Shown: positions 1 through 6,327 of the stretch, in pieces
Position numbering within the stretch: position 1 is the first letter of the stretch
Layout of the letters: each line of letters starts with the position of its first letter
DNA from: an uncultured Collinsella sp.
GTDB lineage: Bacteria; Actinomycetota; Coriobacteriia; Coriobacteriales; Coriobacteriaceae
Length of the DNA stretch: 8,617 nucleotides
NCBI GenBank assembly: GCA_900550785.1
Contig: URTL01000083.1
Span: 1-8,617 of the forward strand
Direction: 5' to 3'
The notes under the pieces: model-generated
The model's input: the letters and a program-made list of their open reading frames with translations, nothing else
Told to the model about the DNA's origin: nothing
Databases searched by the model: none
Position numbers and translations under genes: made by a program

Positions 1-1199
1 GGGGCAGCGATCTTCTTCATCGCCTTGATCTGTGCCGCGCCGCCAACTCGGGATACAGAAAGACCCGCATTGATCGCCGGGCGGAAACCGGAGTTGAACA
101 TCTCGGTCTCTAAGTAGATCTGTCCGTCTGTGATGGAGATGACGTTTGTCGGAATGTAGGCCGAAACGTCGCCATCCTGGGTCTCGATAATCGGCAGGGC
201 CGTCATGGAGCCGTAACCGTTCTTCTTGGACATCTTGACGGCACGCTCGAGCAGACGAGAGTGCAGGTAGAAGATGTCGCCAGGATAGGCCTCGCGTCCG
301 GGCGGACGATGCAGCGTCAACGACATCTGACGGTATGCCACAGCCTGCTTGGACAGGTCGTCGTAGATGACGAGCACGTGGCCGCCGGGATTGGTCTCGC
401 TGGCGGGCTTGCCGTCCTCGCCGTTGTACATGAAGAACTCGCCGATAGCGGCACCGGCCATAGGCGCGATGTACTGCATAGGGGCGGAATCGGCGGCGGT
501 TGCCGAAACGATGATGGTGTAGTCGAGCGCACCGTGCTGGGCGAGGGTCTCACGGATGTTGGCAACCGTGGAGGCCTTCTGGCCGATGGCGACATAGATG
601 CAGACCATGCCCTTGCCACGCTGGTTGAGGATAGCGTCGATGGCGATAGCGGTCTTACCGGTCTTACGGTCGCCGATGATAAGCTCGCGCTGGCCGCGGC
701 CGATAGGCACCATGGAGTCGATAGCCAACAGGCCAGTCTGAACCGGCTCGCAGACCGGGGTACGGTCGATAACGCCGGGAGCCTTAAACTCGATGGGGCG
801 ACGATGCGTGGCAACGATGTCACCCAAACCGTCGATGGGCTGGCCGAGCGGATTGACGACGCGGCCGAGCATAGCACGGCTCACGGGGATATCCATAATG
901 CGGCCAGTGGTGCGGCACTCGTCGCCTTCCTTGATGGAGTCGACGGCACCAAACAGAACGGCGCCGACCTCGTCACGGTCAAGGTTCTGGGCAAGGCCGA
1001 AGACGGTCTCACCGGTATCGGAGCTCTTGAACTCCAGAAGCTCGCCTGCCATGGCGCTCTTGAGGCCGGAGACGCGCGCGATGCCGTCGCCTACCTCGTC
1101 GACCGTTGAAACCTCATGCGTATCGACCGTCGCGGAGAGGCTCGTGAGCTGCTCCTGCAGTTTCTTGGCGATATCCTGGGCATTGAGGGTTTCGGACAT
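1..1199 (-). CDS. atpA: ATP synthase F1 subunit alpha, 3' end cut off by the window
   Basis: Alpha subunit of the F1 head of the F-type ATP synthase. It forms the alpha3beta3 hexamer with AtpD, and its nucleotide sites are non-catalytic. About 399 codons are visible, roughly four fifths of the usual ~500–510. The Walker A motif GDRKTGKT is at residues 176–183, with Lys where many bacteria have Gln. The stretch SVSRVGG contains Arg384, matching the E. coli alpha-Arg376 that reaches into the catalytic site of beta. The conserved N-terminal stretch GDGIARVSGL is present near residue 40. The ATG start overlaps the atpH stop by one base (TAATG). It is preceded by a near-ideal ribosome binding site, GGAGGTGA, six bases upstream, so translation is probably coupled to atpH but also strongly self-initiated. 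The gene continues past position 1, where atpG, atpD and atpC are expected. Identity is certain. Confidence 0.98.
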   Translation of the reverse strand, partial: MSETLNAQDIAKKLQEQLTSLSATVDTHEVSTVDEVGDGIARVSGLKSAMAGELLEFKSSDTGETVFGLAQNLDRDEVGAVLFGAVDSIKEGDECRTTGRIMDIPVSRAMLGRVVNPLGQPIDGLGDIVATHRRPIEFKAPGVIDRTPVCEPVQTGLLAIDSMVPIGRGQRELIIGDRKTGKTAIAIDAILNQRGKGMVCIYVAIGQKASTVANIRETLAQHGALDYTIIVSATAADSAPMQYIAPMAGAAIGEFFMYNGEDGKPASETNPGGHVLVIYDDLSKQAVAYRQMSLTLHRPPGREAYPGDIFYLHSRLLERAVKMSKKNGYGSMTALPIIETQDGDVSAYIPTNVISITDGQIYLETEMFNSGFRPAINAGLSVSRVGGAAQIKAMKKIAA

Positions 1200-1675
1200 T
1201 AGGCTTCACCTCCGTACGAATTAGCAGAGTTTGCGAGGGTCTCCTGCGCAATGCGCAGCTGCGTCTTGACGGAAATGTCACGACGCTCGCCGCGGGCCTC
1301 GAGCACCAGGCCGCCCACGATAGACGGGTCGACCTGCTCGATAAGGAATACCTTGCGGCCGAAGTCCTGCTCGCATTTCTTAGTGATGGTTTGACGCAGC
1401 TCGTCGTCGAGCGGGATCGCCGTGGTGACGGTCACGCCCACTACATCCTCGTCTTCCTCGGCAACATACTTAAAGGCAGCTGCCACCTTGGGAAGAAGGT
1501 CGAGCTGGTCGCGCTTGGACATGGTGTCGAGCACGGCGATGATCTCGGGGCTGGCGGAAGCCAGGCGCTCGACCATCTCGAGGTCCTCGAACACATGGTT
1601 CTCGGCCTTGGCGGCTTCCAGAAGGGAGCGCGCGTAGGTCTCGAGCACCTTGTCCTGATAGCGGCTAGTCGGCAT
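1199..1675 (-). CDS. atpH: ATP synthase F1 subunit delta
   Basis: Delta subunit (the OSCP equivalent) of the peripheral stalk. It links the top of the F1 head to the C-terminal end of the b subunits. The 158-residue protein is somewhat shorter than the usual ~175–180. It has the expected mostly helical N-terminal domain (YARSLLEAA at residues 14–22) and the C-terminal family signature: VGGLVLEARGE at 120–130, followed by DIS at 133–135 and a QL pair at 139–140. The start is an ATG that overlaps the last 11 bases of atpF. The shared sequence ATGCCGACTAG carries both the delta start and the b stop. The gene ends in TAA, overlapping the atpA start. Such overlaps imply translational coupling. It is not the delta–b fusion seen in mycobacteria. 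Cytoplasmic, membrane-associated. Confidence 0.96.
   Translation of the reverse strand: MPTSRYQDKVLETYARSLLEAAKAENHVFEDLEMVERLASASPEIIAVLDTMSKRDQLDLLPKVAAAFKYVAEEDEDVVGVTVTTAIPLDDELRQTITKKCEQDFGRKVFLIEQVDPSIVGGLVLEARGERRDISVKTQLRIAQETLANSANSYGGEA
1206..1213 (-). promoter_or_regulatory. Strong ribosome binding site of atpA
   Basis: Read on the minus strand this is GGAGGTGA, an eight-base match to the 16S rRNA anti-Shine-Dalgarno sequence. It lies six bases before the atpA ATG and inside the end of atpH. It confirms the atpA start and predicts strong initiation in addition to coupling through the TAATG overlap. Confidence 0.85.
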
Positions 1676-2267
1676 TCAGGCTACCTGCTTCCTGGATGTA
1701 GCGCTCGATGAGCTTCTTCTGCTCGACATCGTCCTCGAGTGCCTCGCCCACGATCTTGGTGGCAACGGCAACGGACAGGTCGGCGATAGAGCTCGCGGCA
1801 CCGGCGTAGATGGACTTGCGCTCGTCCTCGACGGTCGTGTGGGCCTTGGCGATAATCTCCTCGGCCTCCTTGTGAGCAGCCTCGATGATACGGGCGCGCT
1901 CGGACTCGGCGTCCTTACGGGCCTCGAGAACGATGTCGGCAGCCTGACGACGGGCGTCGGTGACGATCGAGTCGGACTCAGCGCGCTTGGCGATAGCCTC
2001 CTGCTTGGTCTTCTCGGCCTCGTCGAGGCTCTCCTCGATCTTCTTGCCGCGCTCCTCCATGGTTTTCATGATGCCCGGCAGGGCGACCTTGGCCAGCACG
2101 ATCCAGATGATCAGGAAGGCGATAAGCGCCGGGATGAACTCCGCCATCTTAGGGATGAGGATGTCCGCACCGGCAGCGCCGTCCTCGGCGAACGCGGAAA
2201 CCGGCATGAGCAGCGCGGCCGCGGACGCGGAGAGTGCGATCGCGCTCTTCTGGGATGAAAGATTCAT
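1665..2267 (-). CDS. atpF: ATP synthase F0 subunit b with signal-peptide-like N-terminus
   Basis: Subunit b is the peripheral stalk that holds the F1 head still against the rotating c ring. The 200-residue product is longer than the common ~156–170. The true membrane anchor lies at about residues 44–63 (IPALIAFLIIWIVLA), followed by a long charged, Ala/Glu/Lys-rich helix to about residue 165 that would form the coiled dimer. Ahead of the anchor is an extra segment, residues 1–27: one Lys at 7, a hydrophobic run at 8–21, then PVSAFA before Glu-Asp. This looks like a Sec signal peptide with cleavage after Ala27. There is no lipobox cysteine. The ATG start is supported by GGAG eight bases upstream, and the gap from atpE is 15 bases. 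Identity is secure from the helix pattern and operon position; cleavage is an inference. Confidence 0.95.
   Translation of the reverse strand: MNLSSQKSAIALSASAAALLMPVSAFAEDGAAGADILIPKMAEFIPALIAFLIIWIVLAKVALPGIMKTMEERGKKIEESLDEAEKTKQEAIAKRAESDSIVTDARRQAADIVLEARKDAESERARIIEAAHKEAEEIIAKAHTTVEDERKSIYAGAASSIADLSVAVATKIVGEALEDDVEQKKLIERYIQEAGSLNAD
2187..2267 (-). other. Putative Sec signal peptide of AtpF
   Basis: Codons 1–27 of atpF encode a short polar start with Lys7, a hydrophobic core rich in Ala, Leu, Ile and Ser, and the c-region PVSAFA. The small residues Ala25 and Ala27 at positions -3 and -1 fit signal peptidase I. Removing it would leave a mature b subunit of about 173 residues, close to the usual size, with its N-terminus outside the membrane as expected. 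Not tested; it could instead stay as a second membrane segment. Confidence 0.6.
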
Positions 2268-2282
2268 ACTTGACGCTCCGTG

Positions 2283-2477
2283 CTATTTAACGATCAGCGC
2301 GACAACGAAGCCGATCAGAGCCAGAGCCTCGCCGAAGGCGGAGCCCATGATGAAGACGGTGAACACGCGGCCCTGGACCTCAGGCTGACGGGCCATAGCA
2401 CCCGTAGCACCCAGAGCAGACAGGCCGATAGCAAGACCAGCGCCGATAACACCGAGACCGTAACCGATAACTCCCAC
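2283..2477 (-). CDS. atpE: ATP synthase F0 subunit c, short, proton type
   Basis: Subunit c forms the rotating ring of the F0 motor. The product is a two-helix hairpin of only 64 residues, compared with about 70–89 in most bacteria. Helix 1 spans about 3–28, the polar loop is ARQPE at 29–33, and helix 2 spans about 38–62. The ion-carrying carboxylate is Glu50 in FGEALAL. Aligned on the ARQP loop, the positions that supply sodium ligands in Ilyobacter (Gln32, Ser66, Thr67, Tyr70) are Ile17, Ala51, Leu52 and Ile55, so proton coupling is predicted. The start is GTG, placed by a GGAGG ribosome binding site just upstream; no other start is available before an in-frame stop. Stop is TAG. It sits between atpB and atpF in standard order, but with an unusually long 125-base leader. 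Confidence 0.96.
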   Translation of the reverse strand: MGVIGYGLGVIGAGLAIGLSALGATGAMARQPEVQGRVFTVFIMGSAFGEALALIGFVVALIVK

Positions 2478-2480
2478 GAT

Positions 2481-2489
2481 TCCTCCTTT
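2481..2489 (-). promoter_or_regulatory. Ribosome binding site that fixes the GTG start of atpE
   Basis: The minus strand reads AAAGGAGGA, ending three bases before the GTG codon at 2477. The strong GGAGG core and the in-frame TAA a few codons upstream leave GTG as the only sensible start, which confirms the short 64-residue subunit c. Confidence 0.8.
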
Positions 2490-2493
2490 GTCG

Positions 2494-2513
2494 TGCGTGT
2501 CTTATTTCACGCA
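2494..2513 (-). promoter_or_regulatory. Hairpin just upstream of the atpE ribosome binding site
   Basis: On the minus strand TGCGTG and CACGCA form a perfect six-base-pair stem around an eight-base A-rich loop. It ends a few bases before the AAAGGAGG ribosome binding site of atpE. It is not followed by a U-run, so it is not an intrinsic terminator. Possible roles are mRNA processing, protection of the atpE message, or control of initiation. The structure is visible; the role is inferred. Confidence 0.5.
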
Positions 2514-2574
2514 GGATAACCTTATTTATAACTGCCGGGCTCCATGGGTACGGGCACCAGCGGTTTAACGAATT

Positions 2575-2590
2575 GCCTTACCTTTAAGGC
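2575..2590 (-). promoter_or_regulatory. Hairpin just after the atpB stop
   Basis: GCCTTA and TAAGGC form a perfect six-base-pair stem with a four-base loop, 12 bases after the atpB stop codon. No U-run follows, so full termination is unlikely. It could stop 3' exonucleases or mark a cleavage site that separates the atpB message from the more abundant atpE message. Role inferred from position only. Confidence 0.45.
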
Positions 2591-2602
2591 GCGAACGGAA
2601 GA

Positions 2603-3406
2603 CTACTCCTCCTCCGCGACCTCCTCTGCCTCGGAGACATACACGGCGGTAAGGACCGTGAAGACGTAAGCCTGGATGGCGCCGACCACAAGCTCGATCG
2701 TATAGATCAGGATGAGGATGGCAAGCCAGGCCAGCGAAGGCAGGGCGCCGACGGCGTGGGCCGCGGAAACCTGCTGAAGCAGCGGCTGCATGAACATGCT
2801 CGCCATGATGGCGAACGAGCCCATGACCACGTGTCCTGCGAACATGTTGCAGAACAGACGGACGGCGAGCGTGATGAGGCGCAGGAAGGTCGAGAAAAGC
2901 TCGACGACCCACACAAGCACGTTCATCGGGAAGCTCACGCCCTGCGGGGCGAGGCTCTTGATGTAGCCGATCACGCCGTGAGCCTTGCATCCGTAGTAGA
3001 TGAAATACACGAAGGCGAAGATGGCGAGCGCGGCGGTGGAGCCGATTGCGCCGGTGCCGGGCTTCATTCCCGGGATCAGGCCGATCATGTTATTGATCAG
3101 GATGAACAGGAAAAGCGAGCACAGGAACGGGAAGTGCTTCTTCCAGTTCTCACCCACGACGCCCTTGCCGATATCGTTCTCGACGTACTCGATGATGTAC
3201 TCGAAACCGTTGACGAAGAAGCCCTTGGGAACCAGGGTCTGCTTCTTCTTGAACACGGCCAGGACGATCAGGAGCACGATCGTGGAGACGATCAGCCAAA
3301 ACGAGTACTGCGTGATGCCGCAGCTCAGATCGCCCACGACAGGGGTGGAGCTGAACTCGCTGACCAGATGATTAATCTCATCAGGCAGCTTTTCAAAAAT
3401 TTCCAC
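2603..3406 (-). CDS. atpB: ATP synthase F0 subunit a
   Basis: Subunit a is the stator that forms the two proton half-channels against the c ring. The 267-residue protein is very hydrophobic, with about five to six membrane segments (for example 36–52, 94–112, 122–138, 160–182 and 225–257). The essential arginine is Arg183 in LAVRLFCNMFAGH, matching E. coli Arg210. The last helix carries Glu238 and Gln245 in the pattern ELVVGAIQAYVF, matching the E. coli Gln252 region. The C-terminus ends in an acidic tail. The start codon is GTG, three bases after the stop of the upstream small membrane protein, with AAAGG as the ribosome binding site inside the end of that gene, so the two are probably translated in a coupled way. 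The first 30 residues are polar and probably extracellular. Identity is certain. Confidence 0.97.
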   Translation of the reverse strand: MEIFEKLPDEINHLVSEFSSTPVVGDLSCGITQYSFWLIVSTIVLLIVLAVFKKKQTLVPKGFFVNGFEYIIEYVENDIGKGVVGENWKKHFPFLCSLFLFILINNMIGLIPGMKPGTGAIGSTAALAIFAFVYFIYYGCKAHGVIGYIKSLAPQGVSFPMNVLVWVVELFSTFLRLITLAVRLFCNMFAGHVVMGSFAIMASMFMQPLLQQVSAAHAVGALPSLAWLAILILIYTIELVVGAIQAYVFTVLTAVYVSEAEEVAEEE

Positions 3407-3409
3407 GAC

Positions 3410-3721
3410 TTACCTTTCGACCTCATGAGGATCTCGCAGCGCCTTGGCGACGCGAACCGTGCAGACGGCCATAAAGGCCACAAAGCCGATCGCCTCGCCC
3501 AAGAGGAACATGCGGAACGCCTCTCCGAACAACGCGAACACGACCAGGGTAAAGACGAGCAGCGCGATTGCCGAGACCGCCAGACTCACCATACCCTTGA
3601 GCATGTCCGCATTCTGCTTATCGTCAAGAACCGGCTTGAGCGTAAAGACAAAGGGAAGGAAGGCAATTGCGCCCGCGATGGCGCCTGCAACGATAGCGAG
3701 CAGATCGGCTATCTGAAACAC
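3410..3721 (-). CDS. Small membrane protein in the atpI position, first gene of the atp operon
   Basis: This 103-residue protein directly precedes atpB, ending three bases before it, in the place usually held by atpI. AtpI proteins are thought to help c-ring assembly or ion supply. Three hydrophobic segments are visible, at about 7–27, 43–65 and 69–90, with a short polar loop LDDKQNAD at 32–39 and a basic, charged tail ending RDPHEVER. I do not recognise a defining AtpI motif, so the name rests on position and on being a small polytopic protein. The reading frame extends to a TTG at 3796, but that region has no ribosome binding site and overlaps a likely promoter. A GTG at 3721 with GTGAGGA six bases upstream is a better start; a GTG at 3733 is also possible. 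Coding status is well supported by coupling to atpB; function is uncertain. Confidence 0.75.
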   Translation of the reverse strand: MFQIADLLAIVAGAIAGAIAFLPFVFTLKPVLDDKQNADMLKGMVSLAVSAIALLVFTLVVFALFGEAFRMFLLGEAIGFVAFMAVCTVRVAKALRDPHEVER

Positions 3722-3782
3722 TGGCGTCCTCACTTTCCTTTTTAACGCCTCACAGAACAGTTCCCGCCAAACATTGGTGACT

Positions 3783-3810
3783 ATTGTACGAGCCAATCGC
3801 TAAAGTACAA
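3783..3810 (-). promoter_or_regulatory. Candidate promoter of the atp operon
   Basis: On the minus strand a -10 box TACAAT (3783–3788, five of six matches to TATAAT) follows a weak -35 box TTGTAC (3805–3810) across a 16-base spacer. It lies about 60 bases before the preferred start of the first operon gene. A start of transcription near 3776 would leave the upstream TTG untranscribed and supports the shorter gene. The weak -35 lowers confidence. Confidence 0.4.
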
Positions 3811-4002
3811 CCGTAAAAACATCGGTTAATACGCACCTGTTCGTTTTCTTAAGACCTTCTTTATGCCGCAGCTACGGTAATACGTTTTTCTCGAACCCTG
3901 CGGGGCGAAACGTCCGTTAACAGGGGTGAGCGCGGTCGCCTTTTATTTGTCCGCGCGCACTGTTTCTTCGTATTTTCGACGTTAGCCGGTTTGGCCCAGA
4001 GA
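3811..4002. other. Intergenic region between upp and the atp operon
   Basis: This stretch holds no supported gene. It is more AT-rich than its neighbours near the promoter end. On the minus strand it contains GCGCGG and CCGCGC separated by 15 bases, and a 12-base near-palindrome CCGTAGCTGCGG, but neither is followed by a U-run, so I cannot name a terminator for upp. A GGTTCGA string resembles a tRNA T-loop, but the stem does not close. The long leader may carry atp operon control, which I cannot identify. Confidence 0.4.
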
Positions 4003-4650
4003 CTACAGCGTGCCGTAGATGCGGTCGCCGGCATCGCCCAGGCCGGGGACGATGTAGGCGGCCTCGTTGAGATGGTCGTCAATGGCGCAGGTATAGATAT
4101 GCACGTCGGGGTCTTTCTCGGTCAGCGACTTGAGACCCTCGGGGGCCGCGACGATGCACAGCATGCGGATGTCCTTGACACCGCGCTCGCGCAGATAGCT
4201 GATAGCCATCTCGGCAGAACCGCCCGTGGCGAGCATGGGATCGACGACCAGGCAGATACGTTGGTCGATATCCTTGGGCATCTTGCAGTAATACTCATGC
4301 GGCTCGTGGGTAACCTCGTCGCGCTCCATGCCAATGTGGCCCACGCGGGCAGAAGGCACCAGGTCGAGGATGCCGTCGACCATGCCAAGGCCCGCGCGCA
4401 GAATGGGGACGATGGCGAGCTTCTTGCCGGCAAGCTGCTTAAACGTGGCAGTGGTGATGGGAGTCTCGACTTCGACATCCTCCATGGGCAGGTCGCGCAT
4501 GGCCTCGTAGCCGTCAAAGAGCGCGAGCTCGCGCACGAGCTGGCGGAACTGGTTGGTGCCGGTGCTCTTGTCGCGCAGGATCGACAGCTTATGCTGGACG
4601 AGTGGGTGATCGACAAGGGTCACACGGGACGTATCGTAGGTGACGGTCAT
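4003..4650 (-). CDS. upp: Uracil phosphoribosyltransferase
   Basis: Salvage enzyme that joins uracil and PRPP to give UMP and pyrophosphate in the cytoplasm. The chosen product has 215 residues, close to the family's ~208. It begins MTVTYDTSRV, followed by the typical HPLVQHKLSILRD. The PRPP-binding loop VVDPMLATGGS is at 135–145. VPILRAGLGMVDG near residues 81–93 and the uracil-binding C-terminus GLGDAGDRIYGT at 203–214 are intact. The frame is open 18 codons further upstream to another ATG at 4704, but the family starts near the later Met. AAAGGGG nine bases before 4650 supports that Met. It lies 122 bases after glpK and about 280 bases before the atp operon's first gene, so it may have its own promoter, though I see no convincing one. 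No PyrR-binding loop was recognised in the leader. Confidence 0.97.
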   Translation of the reverse strand: MTVTYDTSRVTLVDHPLVQHKLSILRDKSTGTNQFRQLVRELALFDGYEAMRDLPMEDVEVETPITTATFKQLAGKKLAIVPILRAGLGMVDGILDLVPSARVGHIGMERDEVTHEPHEYYCKMPKDIDQRICLVVDPMLATGGSAEMAISYLRERGVKDIRMLCIVAAPEGLKSLTEKDPDVHIYTCAIDDHLNEAAYIVPGLGDAGDRIYGTL

Positions 4651-4684
4651 GGGTTGATGCCCCTTTCGTTGCGGCCGGAAGATG

Positions 4685-4700
4685 GCCTTGCTGACAAGGC
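4685..4700 (-). promoter_or_regulatory. Hairpin in the upp leader
   Basis: GCCTTG and CAAGGC form a perfect six-base-pair stem with a four-base loop, about 35 bases before the upp ATG. A smaller GGCC–GGCC pair follows directly toward the gene. No U-run follows, so it is not a classic attenuator. It overlaps the upstream ATG at 4704 and would hinder initiation there. Role unknown. Confidence 0.35.
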
Positions 4701-4772
4701 GCATGTCGACGTTGTTGCCTCGCGCCGTGCATAAGTTTAACGGTTTGTTGTATCGGGCCGCCCATCGCAGCC

Positions 4773-6314
4773 CTACTGTGCGGTACTGAGCGAGCGCTTG
4801 ACTGCATCACGCCAGCCCGCAAGGTTTTGCTCGCGACGCTCGGCGGACATATGGGGAAGGAAGGTCCTAACGATCTGGGCATTTTGCTCCAGCTCTTCAA
4901 GGTCTTCCCAATAGCCGACGGCAAGACCCGCCAAGTACGCGGCACCGATTGCCGTGGTCTCCACCGTCTCGCATTGCAGCACGGGGATATCCAGCAGGTC
5001 GGCCTGGAATTGCATGATGAACTCGTTGCGTGAGGCGCCGCCATCGACGGACAGGCGCTCAATCGAAAGTCCCACGTCCTGCTCCATGGCGCGCAGCACG
5101 TCATAACTCTGGTAGGCCATGGACTCGCAGGCTGCACGCACAATGGTCGCGCGACTCGAGGCACCGGTCAGGCCGCACACGATACCGCGGGCACGCGGGT
5201 CCCACCAGGGAGCGCCCAGGCCAGCGAAGGCGGGGACGAAGTAGCAGCCCTCATTGTCGTTGATCGAAGCGGCGAGTTGCGCGGACTCGCTCACACTCGA
5301 GATGATGCCCATGTTGTTGCGCAGCCAGTTCATGGTTGAGCCGGCGGCAAAGATAGAACCCTCGAGCGCATAGCTGATCTTGCCGTCCGCGGCGATACCG
5401 ATCGTGGAGACCAGACCGTTCTTGGATTCGACGACCTCGTCGCCGGTGTTCATGAGCATAAAGCAACCCGTGCCATAGGTGTTTTTGGTCTGGCCGGGAT
5501 GGAAGCAGCAGTGGCCGAACAGCGACGCCTGCTGATCGCCCGCCACGCCCATGATGGGCGGCATGTTGGTCATGATGTCGCTCGCGACGCGGCCGTAGTC
5601 GCCCGAGCTCCAACGAACCTCGGGCATCATGGAACGTGGAACGTCAAAGAGCGCCAGCAGGTCGTCGTCCCAATCGAGCGTATGGATATTAAAGAGCGCC
5701 GTGCGGCTGGCATTGGTGTAGTCGGTGGCAAAGACCTGACTGCCGGTGAGGTTGTAGATGAGCCAGGTGTCGATGGTGCCGAACATGAGGTCGCCCGCCG
5801 CCGCGCTCTCACGCGCACCGTCGACGTTGTCGAGGATCCACTGCACCTTGGAAGCCGAGAAATACGGATCGAGTGTGAGTCCCGTGCGGGAGCGCACCAG
5901 CTCTTCTGCGCCCCGCTCGACCAGCTCGTCGATCAGAGGTGCGGTGCGACGGCATTGCCACACGATGGCGTTATAGATGGGTTGACCGCTTATGCGGTCC
6001 CACACCACCGTGGTCTCGCGCTGGTTGGAGATACCGATGGCGGCGATGCGGTCAGAATGGATGCCGCTCTTAAACTGGACCTCCATCATCACGCCGATCT
6101 GGCTGGCAAGCACCTCCATGGGGTCTTGCTCTATCCAACCGGGACGCGGGAAGCTGGTTTTGACGCTACGACGCGCCTGCGCGACGATGCAGCCGTACTC
6201 GTCGACGATGGTCGCAAGTACCGAGGTGGTGCCGCAGTCGAGCGCCATGATGTAGGAACCGCCAAAGTTAAACGAGGCATCTTCCATGCCCAGGTTGCCC
6301 AGATTCAACGACAT
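4773..6314 (-). CDS. glpK: Glycerol kinase (FGGY family) with altered phosphate loop
   Basis: Catalyses ATP plus glycerol to sn-glycerol 3-phosphate in the cytoplasm. The 513-residue product matches the family along its length. The glycerol-binding residues known from E. coli (Arg83, Glu84, Trp103, Tyr135, Asp245, Gln246, Phe270) are present as Arg99 and Glu100 in NQRETT, Trp119, Tyr151 in DPYFSASK, Asp260 and Gln261 in GDQQ, and Phe285 in TYGTGCF. The C-terminal ATP-side motif VDGGASRNEF at 423–432 is present. The first phosphate motif is DCGTTSVL rather than the usual DQGTTSSR, so the position of E. coli Arg17 is Leu33. A 20-residue polar N-terminal extension precedes it. The histidine that HPr phosphorylates in enterococcal enzymes is not evident. 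The ATG has AAAGG eight bases upstream. The gene starts 13 bases after the TsaC stop, so the two are likely cotranscribed. No glpF or glpD is adjacent. Confidence 0.93.
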   Translation of the reverse strand: MSLNLGNLGMEDASFNFGGSYIMALDCGTTSVLATIVDEYGCIVAQARRSVKTSFPRPGWIEQDPMEVLASQIGVMMEVQFKSGIHSDRIAAIGISNQRETTVVWDRISGQPIYNAIVWQCRRTAPLIDELVERGAEELVRSRTGLTLDPYFSASKVQWILDNVDGARESAAAGDLMFGTIDTWLIYNLTGSQVFATDYTNASRTALFNIHTLDWDDDLLALFDVPRSMMPEVRWSSGDYGRVASDIMTNMPPIMGVAGDQQASLFGHCCFHPGQTKNTYGTGCFMLMNTGDEVVESKNGLVSTIGIAADGKISYALEGSIFAAGSTMNWLRNNMGIISSVSESAQLAASINDNEGCYFVPAFAGLGAPWWDPRARGIVCGLTGASSRATIVRAACESMAYQSYDVLRAMEQDVGLSIERLSVDGGASRNEFIMQFQADLLDIPVLQCETVETTAIGAAYLAGLAVGYWEDLEELEQNAQIVRTFLPHMSAERREQNLAGWRDAVKRSLSTAQ

Positions 6315-6327
6315 CGCTTACACCTTT

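Noticed and set aside
261..1109. Plus-strand open frame of 282 codons opposite atpA
   Set aside because: It lies entirely antisense to a certain atpA. Its composition (Asp-, Gly-, Leu- and Val-rich, no domain) is typical of shadow frames in GC-rich genes.
2283..2477. Sodium-coupled ATP synthase
   Set aside because: Positions equal to the sodium ligands Gln32, Ser66, Thr67 and Tyr70 of Ilyobacter subunit c are Ile, Ala, Leu and Ile here.
2756..3745. Plus-strand open frame of 329 codons opposite atpB and the atpI-position gene
   Set aside because: It is antisense to atpB with its essential Arg and Gln, is full of His, Asp and Glu with low complexity, and has no recognisable fold.
3722..3796. 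Longer version of the atpI-position protein from a TTG at 3796
   Set aside because: There is no ribosome binding site at the TTG, and the segment overlaps a likely -10 box. The GTG at 3721 has a better site.
3890..3930. tRNA-like GGTTCGA string on the minus strand
   Set aside because: The bases around it cannot form a five-pair T stem, and no acceptor or anticodon arm is visible.
3935..3961. GCGCGG/CCGCGC dyad as a terminator for upp
   Set aside because: The loop is 15 bases and no U-run follows on the transcribed strand, so it lacks the form of an intrinsic terminator.
4651..4704. Longer upp from the ATG at 4704
   Set aside because: It would add 18 residues absent from the family. The ATG at 4650 has AAAGGGG upstream, and the earlier ATG lies next to a hairpin.
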